DNA of 64,000 nt from Mycobacterium florentinum. GTDB taxonomy: Bacteria; Actinomycetota; Actinomycetes; Mycobacteriales; Mycobacteriaceae. The stretch covers positions 5,022,001-5,086,000 of the forward strand of contig NZ_AP022576.1 of the NCBI RefSeq assembly GCF_010730355.1, given 5' to 3'. Made by a program: the position numbers and the translations under genes. The notes beneath the pieces were generated by a model, which made no database searches, was not told the DNA's origin, and was given only the letters and a program-made list of their open reading frames with translations. Of the stretch, positions 7,809 through 15,906 are shown piece by piece (position 1 is the first letter of the stretch; the number at the start of each line of letters is the position of its first letter).

Positions 7809-8915
7809 CTAGGTGGTTACGCCCCAATGCAATACGCGCGATGTCAGCAGGACGATGCCCAGCGAGACCGTCGCGACAACTGTGAGTCCTATCACAGCCA
7901 CGACCAGCGGGCGCCACCCGGTGCGCGCGATTTGCCGGAAATCGGTGTTGAGCCCGACCCCGGCGAAGGTGAGCAGAAACGCCCACTTCGACACGTTCGC
8001 CAGGTTGGCGGTTTGCCCTTTCGTCAGCCAGCCCGCGGTCGCGATCGCCGATACCACCAGGAAACCCAGCACGAACTTCGGGAACTTCTGCCAGATGAAC
8101 GCGGCCTTGGCTTTTGCACCTGGGGCGATCTCATCGGCCTGTCCGCGCGCCGCCCAGTACAGCGCGAAACCGAGGACGACGAACCCGATCAGCGCGTTGC
8201 GGGTCGACTTCACCAGCACCGCGATCTTGCCGGCGTGGTCGGAGTACAGGTAGCCGGTGGCGGTGGTCTCGGCGGTGTTGTCCACGGAAAGACCTGCCCA
8301 CAAGCCGAATTCGTGGTCGGTAAGCCCGATCGCGTGACCCAGCGGTGGCAACACGAACAGCGACACCGCGCCGAGCGCCAGGATTGCCGCGATGGCGTAG
8401 CTGACGTCGGAGTTACGGGCGCGGATCGCACCCTTGGCCGCGATGATCGCCGACACTCCGCAAATCGATGTGCCGATCGCCAGCAGCGAGCCCAGCTTGC
8501 CCGACAACCCGAAAGCGCGCGCGACGACGATGATGACGGTCCCCGCGATCGTCATGTCCACCAGAATCTGGACCAGGCTGATCGCGCCGAGCTTGGCGAT
8601 GGCGCCGAGCACGAAACGCGCTCCCAGCACCACGATCCCGACCTTGAGCCAGAACTCGTAGGTCTGCACACCCGGACGAAATATCCGGTGCAAGCCGATG
8701 GTGTTGGTGATCAGCAGACCAATCACGATGGCCCACAACACGTATTCGATGTCCGGCACCCGCCAGTGTTCGTGTTTGGCCAACGTGTTCCACCAGATCT
8801 GGGCGTATTTGCCCAGCAGTCCGACGCCGATCAGCAGCAAAATCCCCGGCACGTAGTCCAGCGGTTGCCTGCTGGTAAACGTTGGTTCGTCCGGTTCGAC
8901 GCGAGTGGTACTCAC
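7809..8915 (-). CDS. YeiH-family (UPF0324) putative sulfate exporter
   Basis: This 368-residue inner-membrane protein has about ten hydrophobic segments and family blocks such as [19 protein letters not shown] text (here [16 protein letters not shown]), [17 protein letters not shown] and [10 protein letters not shown]. Members are annotated as sulfate exporters on limited evidence; some may move other anions. The GTG at 8915 is 4 bases after the stop of a tiny membrane ORF, so translation is probably coupled. It is in line behind stf0-cysD-cysNC, which suggests adjustment of the sulfate or sulfite pool while the sulfate activation complex is active. Direction and substrate cannot be read from sequence. 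Confidence 0.8.
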   Translation of the reverse strand: MSTTRVEPDEPTFTSRQPLDYVPGILLLIGVGLLGKYAQIWWNTLAKHEHWRVPDIEYVLWAIVIGLLITNTIGLHRIFRPGVQTYEFWLKVGIVVLGARFVLGAIAKLGAISLVQILVDMTIAGTVIIVVARAFGLSGKLGSLLAIGTSICGVSAIIAAKGAIRARNSDVSYAIAAILALGAVSLFVLPPLGHAIGLTDHEFGLWAGLSVDNTAETTATGYLYSDHAGKIAVLVKSTRNALIGFVVLGFALYWAARGQADEIAPGAKAKAAFIWQKFPKFVLGFLVVSAIATAGWLTKGQTANLANVSKWAFLLTFAGVGLNTDFRQIARTGWRPLVVAVIGLTVVATVSLGIVLLTSRVLHWGVTT

Positions 8916-8919
8916 GCGA

Positions 8920-9036
8920 TCACCACGGAATCCTCGGGAGCGCGTTGGCTACCGCCAACGCCACGATCACACCGGCGACCAGCGTCGCCCACCAGTCCAC
9001 CGATATCGAACCGACCCGCTCGCGCCAATCACTCAC
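8920..9036 (-). CDS. Small single-span membrane protein (38 aa)
   Basis: A GTG-started ORF of 38 codons, easily missed by length cut-offs. The protein begins VSDWRERV, followed by a single hydrophobic span ([19 protein letters not shown]) and ends PRIPW. It lies 55 bases after cysNC and ends 4 bases before the yeiH start. The charged N-terminus and single span recall accessory subunits of transporters. No strong ribosome-binding site is visible upstream, which lowers confidence. No function is assigned. Confidence 0.45.
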   Translation of the reverse strand: MSDWRERVGSISVDWWATLVAGVIVALAVANALPRIPW

Positions 9037-9091
9037 GGACGCATACTGCCGGGCCCGGCGCCACCGGCCTAGTGATTGGCTCGCGCTGAAT

Positions 9092-11011
9092 CTAGCTGCC
9101 GGGTCGCTGCGGGCTGCGTTCGTCGAGCAACGCGATGACCCGAGCCGCGAGCTCGTCGATGTCGGCGTTGGTGTTTTCGAGCACCAGGTCCGGGTTTTCG
9201 GGTGGTTCATAGGGCGCGTCGACACCGGTCAACCCTTTGAGCTCGCCTCGGCGGGCCCGTGCGTAAAGGCCTTTGGGGTCGCGTTTTTCGCATTCGGCCA
9301 GCGAGGTGGCGACGTGCACCTCGATGAAAGGCAGCTTGGCGGCATCGTTGAGGGCGCGCGCGGTCTCGCGATCCGACTTCAGCGGTGACACCAGCGAGGC
9401 CAGCGCGACCACACCGGCATCGGCCAGCAGCCGGGTCAAATGGCCAACGCGCCTGATGTTTTCGGTGCGGTCGCCGGGGGAGAAGCCCAAGTCGTCGGAC
9501 AGGCCGTGCCGCAGGTTGTCGCCGTCCAGCAGGTAGGCCACCCGGCCGGACTCGACGAGTGCGCGCTCCACGGCCACCGCGATCGTCGACTTGCCGGAGG
9601 CGGGCAGGCCGGTGAACCAGATCGTCGCTCCCGACTGTCCGGTGGCTTGCCAGCGGTGGCTGCGGTCCAATGCCGAGGGATGCCAGCGAATGTCGGTGCG
9701 CGCGTGGGCGCCCGGCTTGACTTCTCTCGCCTCGATGATGGTGCCGGCGCCGACGGTGTCGTTGGTGGTTTCGTCGATCAGGATGAACGCGCCGCTATCG
9801 CGGTTGTCGGCATAAGGGTCGGCGATGACGATCGAGCTGGTCCGCAATGTCACGGTACCGATATCGTTGAGCGTCAACTCAATTGGCTGATCGAGCTCGT
9901 CCAGCGTCTCCGGGTCGAGCCGCGAGTGCAGCTCCTGGACCGTCGTTCGCACGGTCCTGGTGGTCTGCTTGAGGGCCAGCCGGTCGCCGGCCCGCAGCGG
10001 GGTGTCGATGAACCAGCACACGGTTGCGTCGAGCTCGCGGGCCAGCACCGGCAGGACCGGGTCTTCCGCCCCGCTGACAAAGACGTCACCGCGTCCCACG
10101 TCGATGTCGTCGGCGAGTTCGATCGAAACCGACAGCGGGGCAACACCTGTGGAGCGGTCTTCGTCGAGGGTATCCAGCGCGGTCACCGTCGAGCGGGTGC
10201 CGGCGGGCAGCGAGATCACCGGGTCGCCGACGGACAGCGTTCCCGCCGCGAGCCGTCCGGTGTAGCGGCGACGCTGGTCTTCGGTCGGTCGTGACACCCA
10301 CTGCACGGGTAGGCGCAATCGCGACGCCTCGGCGTTCGGTGCGGCCAGCTCGACGCCTTCCAGGTACTCCAGCAGGGTGGGTCCGCTGTACCACGGCGTG
10401 TTCTCGGAGCGGTGCACGACATTGTCGCCGTGCTTGGCCACGATCGGGATCACCGCGATGTCCACATTGCCCAGCCGTGCCGCCAGCTGGCCAAGCTCGT
10501 CGTCGACTTTGTTGAACCCGGTCTGGTCGAAGTCGATCAGGTCGATCTTGTTGACCGTGGCGACAAAGTGCTTGATGCCCAACAGCTTTGCGATGCGGGC
10601 ATGTCTGCGGGTCTGGCGCAGTACCCCGGCGCGCGCGTCGACCAGCAGGATCGCCACGTGCGCGTTGGACGCACCGGTAAACATGTTGCGGGTGTAGCGC
10701 TCGTGGCCGGGGGTGTCGGCCAAGATGTAGCTGCGCGTGGCCGTTGAAAAGAAGCGGTAGGCGACGTCGATGGTGATGCCCTGTTCGCGCTCGGCGCGCA
10801 GACCGTCGGACAGCGCCGCGAGATCCGCCACGCCCTCTTCGTCGGTCACGGCTTCCAGGTGGTCCAGCGGCAGGCTATCGGTGTCGTGCATAAGCCGACC
10901 GATCAGGGTGCTCTTGCCATCGTCGACCGAGCCCGCGGTGGTGATACGCAGCAGCTGACGCGTGATGCCCTTGAAATGCGTTGTCGTTTCCGCATTTTGG
11001 GTGGTGGTCAT
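9092..11011 (-). CDS. cysNC: Bifunctional sulfate adenylyltransferase subunit 1 / APS kinase CysNC
   Basis: This 639-residue fusion makes PAPS from sulfate together with CysD. The N-terminal half is a translation-factor-like GTPase: P-loop GSVDDGKST (27-35), DTPGHERYTRN (G3) and NKIDLIDF (G4), followed by two beta-barrel domains. The C-terminal half is APS kinase with its own P-loop GLPASGKST (468-476) and the RDPKGLYARARRGE block. All motifs are intact. The ATG at 11011 shares one base with the cysD stop (TGATG), so the two are translationally coupled, as in M. tuberculosis Rv1285-Rv1286. Here the pair lies directly behind stf0, which consumes PAPS. Confidence 0.95.
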   Translation of the reverse strand: MTTTQNAETTTHFKGITRQLLRITTAGSVDDGKSTLIGRLMHDTDSLPLDHLEAVTDEEGVADLAALSDGLRAEREQGITIDVAYRFFSTATRSYILADTPGHERYTRNMFTGASNAHVAILLVDARAGVLRQTRRHARIAKLLGIKHFVATVNKIDLIDFDQTGFNKVDDELGQLAARLGNVDIAVIPIVAKHGDNVVHRSENTPWYSGPTLLEYLEGVELAAPNAEASRLRLPVQWVSRPTEDQRRRYTGRLAAGTLSVGDPVISLPAGTRSTVTALDTLDEDRSTGVAPLSVSIELADDIDVGRGDVFVSGAEDPVLPVLARELDATVCWFIDTPLRAGDRLALKQTTRTVRTTVQELHSRLDPETLDELDQPIELTLNDIGTVTLRTSSIVIADPYADNRDSGAFILIDETTNDTVGAGTIIEAREVKPGAHARTDIRWHPSALDRSHRWQATGQSGATIWFTGLPASGKSTIAVAVERALVESGRVAYLLDGDNLRHGLSDDLGFSPGDRTENIRRVGHLTRLLADAGVVALASLVSPLKSDRETARALNDAAKLPFIEVHVATSLAECEKRDPKGLYARARRGELKGLTGVDAPYEPPENPDLVLENTNADIDELAARVIALLDERSPQRPGS

Positions 11012-11925
11012 CAGAAGTAGCCCTCTCGCTTGCGGTCTTCCATGGCGGCGGCCGACGTGCGGTCGTCGGCGCGGGTCTCGCCGCGTTCGGACACGGTTGC
11101 CGCTGAGATCTCGGTGATGACACCGGTGATGTCGGTGGCCTCGGAGCGCACCGCCCCGGTGATGGTCAGGTCGCCGACGGTGCGGTAGCGCACCCACTCG
11201 ACGGCCGACGATTCGCCGTTCTGCGGGGTGGCGTACGCCGACACCGCCAGCAGGATGCCGTCACGCTGGAATACCTCGCGTTCGTGTGCGTAGTAAATCG
11301 ACGGTATCTCAAGGTTTTCCAGCTCGATGTAACGCCAGACGTCGAGCTCGGTCCAGTTGCTCAGCGGGAATACCCGGACCTGCTCGCCCTTCTTGATCCG
11401 GCCGTTGTACAGCGTCCAGGGCTCTGGGCGCTGAGCCCGGGGATCCCATTGCCCGAACTCGTCGCGGAAGCTCAGGATGCGTTCTTTGGCGCGGGCCCGC
11501 TCCTCGTCGCGGCGGGCACCGCCGAAGGCGGCATCGAACTCACCGGCCTCCAGCGCGTCGAGCAGGGTGCGCGTCTGGGCCCGGTTGCGTGATGCGCCGG
11601 GGCCCGGATCGGGAACCCGGCCATTGTCGATGGACTCCTGCACCGAGGCGACGATCAGCTTGTGTCCCTGGCCCGTGACTCGGCGGTCGCGAAACTCGAT
11701 GACCTCGTCGAAGTTGTGGCCGGTGTCGACGTGCATCACCGGAAACGGCAGCGGCAATGGTCGAAAAGCTTTCTCCGCCAACCGAAGCAGCACGATCGAA
11801 TCTTTGCCTGCCGAGAACAGCAGGACGGGTCGCTCCAGCTCGGCGACCACCTCGCGGATGATGTGCACGGCTTCTGCTTCCAGCAGCCGCAATTCGTCGA
11901 CACGAGTCTCGGTCGTGGTGGTCAT
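11011..11925 (-). CDS. cysD: Sulfate adenylyltransferase subunit 2 CysD
   Basis: This 304-residue ATP pyrophosphatase-fold subunit adenylates sulfate to APS, with the GTPase CysN driving the reaction. The PP-loop is visible as [18 protein letters not shown] near residues 41-58, and [16 protein letters not shown] and SLRCR-type blocks are replaced by the usual CysD text ([16 protein letters not shown]). The ATG at 11925 overlaps the stf0 stop by four bases (ATGA). Possible in-frame starts further upstream lie inside stf0 and are not used. It is second in the stf0-cysD-cysNC unit. Confidence 0.95.
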   Translation of the reverse strand: MTTTTETRVDELRLLEAEAVHIIREVVAELERPVLLFSAGKDSIVLLRLAEKAFRPLPLPFPVMHVDTGHNFDEVIEFRDRRVTGQGHKLIVASVQESIDNGRVPDPGPGASRNRAQTRTLLDALEAGEFDAAFGGARRDEERARAKERILSFRDEFGQWDPRAQRPEPWTLYNGRIKKGEQVRVFPLSNWTELDVWRYIELENLEIPSIYYAHEREVFQRDGILLAVSAYATPQNGESSAVEWVRYRTVGDLTITGAVRSEATDITGVITEISAATVSERGETRADDRTSAAAMEDRKREGYF

Positions 11926-12725
11926 GTCGGGAGTCCCTCTCTTTCGGCGTCCGCCCGGTACCGGTCCACCCATTCGTCGGAACGCTTGTCGGCTTGCCGC
12001 TCCAGCACCGGGTCGGGCGCAAGATTCGGGTCCATCCCCAGTGCCTCGAGAATGGAACCCACCACCGAGGTGAGATTGCGCCACAGTACCGGGTACGGAA
12101 TCTCCATCGGCTTGACGTCTTCCTCGGCGAACCAATTCCGCCAGCCTTGCTCCTGGCCGCGCAGCATCGTGATGACGTGCGCGATCGCGCCCGCGTGGTA
12201 GGTGGCACGCGCGTCGCGGACCGGATCGGGCCTGCCCCGCCACACCCGGGTCTGCACCGCCCGCCAGAACGACACCGCCTGCGAGACCACGTCGGGCCGA
12301 TAGACGTAGACCAGCAGCGGGTCCTCACCGACGACGTCGCGGATCGCGGACAACAGGCCGGGGCCCGACCGGTCGGGCAAGCCGCCCGCGCGCTGCAACA
12401 GCAGCGGTGTCTGGTTCCACATCAGCTTGCCGCCCCAGACGCCGTTCGGCGTTCGGCCGACCGTGCGGACGTAGTCGCGCCAGATTTCGGCCGGCGCAAG
12501 GTCCGGCTTTCCTTCGTCCAGCGGATCGAGCAGGCTCAGGATCGACTGGTCCCCGACACCGGCGAACCACTCGCGCGGTTGGGGGGACTGGCTGGTGGTC
12601 GGCAGGTACTGAAAGAACTCCTGGGGCTCGCCGGCCACGCCGGTCGCGCGCAGCGATTCGACGAGCAGTGTGCTGCCACTGCGCTGGGAAGCCAGCACCA
12701 AATAGGACGACGGATTTACTGCCAC
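11922..12725 (-). CDS. stf0: Trehalose 2-sulfotransferase Stf0
   Basis: This 267-residue enzyme transfers sulfate from PAPS to the 2-position of trehalose, the first step toward sulfolipids in M. tuberculosis and the source of trehalose-2-sulfate in other mycobacteria. The PAPS loop is [14 protein letters not shown] at the N-terminus; [22 protein letters not shown] and [17 protein letters not shown] match the M. smegmatis protein as I remember it, and the C-terminal [11 protein letters not shown] block is kept. GTG 12725 gives exactly the length of that homolog; TTG 12731 is the alternative. It heads the cysD-cysNC cluster with a four-base overlap, so donor synthesis and use would be made from one transcript. 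Confidence 0.93.
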   Translation of the reverse strand: MAVNPSSYLVLASQRSGSTLLVESLRATGVAGEPQEFFQYLPTTSQSPQPREWFAGVGDQSILSLLDPLDEGKPDLAPAEIWRDYVRTVGRTPNGVWGGKLMWNQTPLLLQRAGGLPDRSGPGLLSAIRDVVGEDPLLVYVYRPDVVSQAVSFWRAVQTRVWRGRPDPVRDARATYHAGAIAHVITMLRGQEQGWRNWFAEEDVKPMEIPYPVLWRNLTSVVGSILEALGMDPNLAPDPVLERQADKRSDEWVDRYRADAEREGLPT

Positions 12726-12731
12726 CAGCAA

Positions 12732-12759
12732 AGCCTAGCCGGATGCAAACCCGCTGCAA
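12732..12759 (-). promoter_or_regulatory. Candidate promoter giving a leaderless stf0 mRNA
   Basis: On the minus strand TTGCAG (12759-12754) and TAGGCT (12737-12732) are 16 bases apart. The -10 ends 6 bases before the GTG at 12725, so transcription would begin at or next to the start codon. Leaderless mRNAs are common in mycobacteria, and there is no clear ribosome-binding site here. Confidence 0.4.
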
Positions 12760-12809
12760 CACGCAGAATTACGTTCACACTGAGCATAACTCGCGGCCGA
12801 ATTCGCGCG

Positions 12810-12836
12810 GTGCTCGTGCGGTTCGCTGACGAGCAC
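12810..12836. repeat. Inverted repeat between narI and stf0
   Basis: Perfect arms GTGCTCGT (12810-12817) and ACGAGCAC (12829-12836) flank an 11-base loop. It lies 95 bases beyond the narI stop and about 85 bases upstream of stf0, so it could be the nar terminator or an operator of the sulfur cluster. Confidence 0.4.
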
Positions 12837-12930
12837 TATTCTGGCTCAATGGCACCGAGGTCTGGATTGCGATCGTCAATTCGGCGGCATTTCGGAGATC
12901 CGCCAGCGCCGCGACCCGAACGGCTTTTGG

Positions 12931-13665
12931 TCACCAACCGCGACGGCGAGGCGCTGTACCGGCCATATCGGTCTCCTTGGCCTTCACTTCGCGGCTGCGG
13001 TAGACCATGTAGGGCCGGAACAAGTAGACGACTGGCGCGCTGAACACGTGAACCAGCCGGGTGAACGGCCAGATGGTGAACAGCACCATGCCGATCAGCG
13101 CGTGCAGTTGGTAGTCCAACGGCGCGTTGATCATCACCTCGCCGTGCGGCTGGAATATCCAGATCCGGCGGAACCACATGCCGACGGTGTAGCGGTAGTG
13201 GAACTCGCCGCCGTGCGGCCCGGTGCCGATCAGATCGCAGTACAGGCCGACCACAATGGCCAGCACCAGCACCACATACATCACCTTGTCGCTGCGGGTG
13301 GTGGCCACGGTCACCGCCGGGCGGGTGAACCGCCGGTAGATCAGCAACCCGATTCCGATCAGCGTCGCGATGCCGGCCATCGACCCGAGGGCGACCGCCT
13401 GCAGGTGATAGAGGTGGTCGCTCATTTTCAGCATCTGAGTGATCCGCGGCGGGATGAACAGCCCCATCACATGTCCGGCGAACACGGCCAGGATGCCGAA
13501 ATGGAAGATCGGGCTGGCGATGCTGAGCAGCCGCGACTCGTAGATCTGCGAGGACCGGGAGGTCCAGCCGAATTTGTCATAGCGGTAGCGCCACCAGGTA
13601 CCGACGATCAGGACCGACAGGGTGACATACGGCGCGATGTCCCAGAACAGGACGTTGCTAAACAC
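12931..13665 (-). CDS. narI: Respiratory nitrate reductase gamma subunit NarI
   Basis: This 244-residue diheme cytochrome b anchors NarGH to the membrane and takes electrons from menaquinol. About five membrane segments are visible, starting FWDIAPYVTLSVLIVGTWWRY, with His residues in FHFGILAVFAGHVMGL and HALIGMVLFTIWPFTRLVH suited to heme ligation. The GTG at 13665 lies inside the end of narJ (8-base overlap). It is the last gene of the narGHJI set. Confidence 0.95.
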   Translation of the reverse strand: MFSNVLFWDIAPYVTLSVLIVGTWWRYRYDKFGWTSRSSQIYESRLLSIASPIFHFGILAVFAGHVMGLFIPPRITQMLKMSDHLYHLQAVALGSMAGIATLIGIGLLIYRRFTRPAVTVATTRSDKVMYVVLVLAIVVGLYCDLIGTGPHGGEFHYRYTVGMWFRRIWIFQPHGEVMINAPLDYQLHALIGMVLFTIWPFTRLVHVFSAPVVYLFRPYMVYRSREVKAKETDMAGTAPRRRGW

Positions 13666-14326
13666 GGGGCGTTCCTTTGCGCGGCGGTACGGTTAACTGA
13701 AATGGTTGCAGCCCAACAGATTCCGCGGGTGGTCCGGCCTTCGCCAGCCGCTGGGCGCGGCGCACCTCTTGATCGGTCGCCACCGGCAGGGTCGCGCAGA
13801 CGGCCGCCACGGTGGGCTCGTAGGGCGAGTCGGCGTCGGCCAGCGCGCCCCGCAACACGTCGATCGGGACCCGGTGTTCGGTCAACAGCCGCCGCCCGAC
13901 CTCGGGATCGACGGTCGCGGCGAATTCGAGAACCACGGGCAGGTGATCCGGCGCCTCGTGCCGCGGCGGCTCCACACCCGCCTTGCGATAGGCGGTGGCG
14001 AACTCGAGCATCTCCCGGCCGCGGTTGCGGGTATCTCCCGCGGTCCAATACGTCAGGTACATCGTGGCGCGGCGCCGCATGTCGAACGTCGCGACGTAGT
14101 CCGTCGCGGCCGCCATCGGCTCGCGGGCGCGCAACGCGAGGGCGGTCCGCTCGAGCAACTCCGCCGCCGGACCGCTGATGTGGCTGAGCAATTCGTCGAC
14201 GGTGTCCAAGCGCCCCGGCAGCTGACCGTCCGGGTAGGCCAACAGCAGCGACGCCGCCTGCCACACCAGCCGGTCCTGCATCGTCCGGGTGGCGACCCGA
14301 TCACGGAATCCGGACGGCAGCCTCAT
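13658..14326 (-). CDS. narJ: Nitrate reductase assembly chaperone NarJ (delta subunit)
   Basis: This 222-residue cytosolic TorD-family chaperone is needed to insert the molybdenum cofactor into NarG before membrane docking. Characteristic text is QDRLVWQAASLLLAYPDG, YVATFDMRRRATMYLTYWTAGDTRNRG and DHLPVVLEFAA. ATG 14326 overlaps the narH stop by four bases (ATGA); upstream in-frame starts lie inside narH and are rejected. The 8-base overlap with narI keeps all four subunits coupled. Confidence 0.94.
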   Translation of the reverse strand: MRLPSGFRDRVATRTMQDRLVWQAASLLLAYPDGQLPGRLDTVDELLSHISGPAAELLERTALALRAREPMAAATDYVATFDMRRRATMYLTYWTAGDTRNRGREMLEFATAYRKAGVEPPRHEAPDHLPVVLEFAATVDPEVGRRLLTEHRVPIDVLRGALADADSPYEPTVAAVCATLPVATDQEVRRAQRLAKAGPPAESVGLQPFQLTVPPRKGTPRV

Positions 14327-15906
14327 GTCCGGCGCTCCTCCGGAAACATGCCGGCGGGCACCTTGCTGCCGTCCCAGTTGAGCAGGTTCACCCTGGACCG
14401 CTGCTGCGCGTGGAATGTCTCCACGGACACCGGCGCCGGTTCCGGCTCGTACATGCCCGGGCCGCCGTCGGTGTCCAGCGAGCAACCCATCTGCTCCAGG
14501 TCACGGGCCTGCGGGTCGAAGGCCGTCGGAATGACATAGCGCTCTTCGTATTTCGCGATGGCGAGCAGCCGGTACATCTCGTAGATCTGTTCTTCGGTCA
14601 TCCCCACCGAGTGCGGTATGTGGGGCTGGGTTTCGCGCCCGAGGTTGATGTCGCGCATGTACGAGCGCATCGCCGCGAGCCGCTGCAGCACGCCCTCGAC
14701 CACGCCGGTGTCGCCCGCGGTGAACAGTTCGGCCAGATACTGCATCGGGATGCGCAACGCATCCAGCGCGCCGAACAGGTTGCCCAGGTCCTCACCGTCG
14801 TGGCCGTCGCGGCTGACAGCGTCGACCACCGGCGACAGCGGCGGGATGTACCAAACCATCGGCATGGTGCGGTATTCCGGGTGCAGCGGCAGCGCCACCT
14901 TGTACGTGTGGATCAGCGCGTAGACCGGGGAGCGCTGCGCGGCCTCGATCCATTCCTCGGAGATGCCGCCCTCGCGCGCGGCGGCGATCACCTGGGGATC
15001 ATTGGGGTCCAACAGGATTCGGCACTGCGCCTCGTAGAGGTCGGTATCGTTTTCCACCGACGCTGCCTCCAGCACCCGATCGACGTCGTAGAGGACCAGG
15101 CCCAGATAGCGCAGCCGTCCGACGCAGGTCTCCGAGCAGATGGTGGGCAGGCCGACCTCCATCCGCGGGTAGCACAGGGTGCACTTCTCGGCCTTGCCGG
15201 TCTTGTGGTTGAAATACACCTTCTTGTAAGGACATCCGGACACGCACATCCGCCAGCCGCGGCAGCGGTCCTGGTCGACCAGCACGATGCCGTCCTCGCT
15301 GCGTTTGTACATCGCACCGGACGGGCACGATGCCACGCAGGATGGGTTGAGGCAGTGCTCGCAGATGCGGGGCAGGTAGAACATGAAGGTCTCTTCGAGC
15401 GAGAGCTTCACCTCTTCGCTGACTTTCTTCAGGATCGGGTCCTTGGCCAGGGTCTCCGGCGAGCCGGCCAGGTTGTCGTCCCAGTTAGGGCCCCAGGACA
15501 CCTTCATCGGTTTGCCGGTGAGCTGGCTCCTTGGCGCGGCCGTCGGGAAGGTGTCACCCGCGGGGGCGGTGGTCAGGTTCTCGTAGTCGTACGTCCACGG
15601 CTCGTAGTAGTCGTCGATGACGGGCAATCTGGGGTTGGCGAAAATTCGCAATAGCTTCTGGATGCGGCCGCCGTCGCGCAACCGCAGCCGGCCCCGCTTG
15701 TCGCGGATCCAGCCGCCGCGCCACCGCTCCTGGTCCTCGTAGGTGCGCGGATAGCCTTGGCCGGGACGGGTTTCCACGTTGTTGAACCACACATACTCGG
15801 TGCCGGCGCGGTTGGTCCACGTCTGCTTGCAGGTGACCGAACAGGTGTGGCAGCCGATGCACTTGTCGAGGTTCATCACCATCGCCAGCTGCGCCATGAC
15901 TTTCAT
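14323..15906 (-). CDS. narH: Nitrate reductase beta subunit NarH
   Basis: This 527-residue iron-sulfur subunit carries electrons from NarI to NarG. Four cysteine groups are visible: CIGCHTCSVTC near residue 17, CEHCLNPSCVASCPSG, CRGWRMCVSGCPYKK and CTLCYPRMEVGLPTICSETC. In the third group Trp replaces one Cys (CRGW), the known change that makes this centre [3Fe-4S] in NarH proteins. The start ATG AAA GTC ATG offers two initiators; 15906 overlaps the narG stop by one base. All the Cys groups expected are present, so the subunit looks functional. Confidence 0.95.
   Translation of the reverse strand: MKVMAQLAMVMNLDKCIGCHTCSVTCKQTWTNRAGTEYVWFNNVETRPGQGYPRTYEDQERWRGGWIRDKRGRLRLRDGGRIQKLLRIFANPRLPVIDDYYEPWTYDYENLTTAPAGDTFPTAAPRSQLTGKPMKVSWGPNWDDNLAGSPETLAKDPILKKVSEEVKLSLEETFMFYLPRICEHCLNPSCVASCPSGAMYKRSEDGIVLVDQDRCRGWRMCVSGCPYKKVYFNHKTGKAEKCTLCYPRMEVGLPTICSETCVGRLRYLGLVLYDVDRVLEAASVENDTDLYEAQCRILLDPNDPQVIAAAREGGISEEWIEAAQRSPVYALIHTYKVALPLHPEYRTMPMVWYIPPLSPVVDAVSRDGHDGEDLGNLFGALDALRIPMQYLAELFTAGDTGVVEGVLQRLAAMRSYMRDINLGRETQPHIPHSVGMTEEQIYEMYRLLAIAKYEERYVIPTAFDPQARDLEQMGCSLDTDGGPGMYEPEPAPVSVETFHAQQRSRVNLLNWDGSKVPAGMFPEERRT

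Noticed and set aside
9037..9225. Longer version of the small membrane ORF starting at 9225
   Set aside because: The upstream extension overlaps the cysNC C-terminus and is Arg/Ser/Thr-rich without family support; GTG 9036 gives the compact protein.
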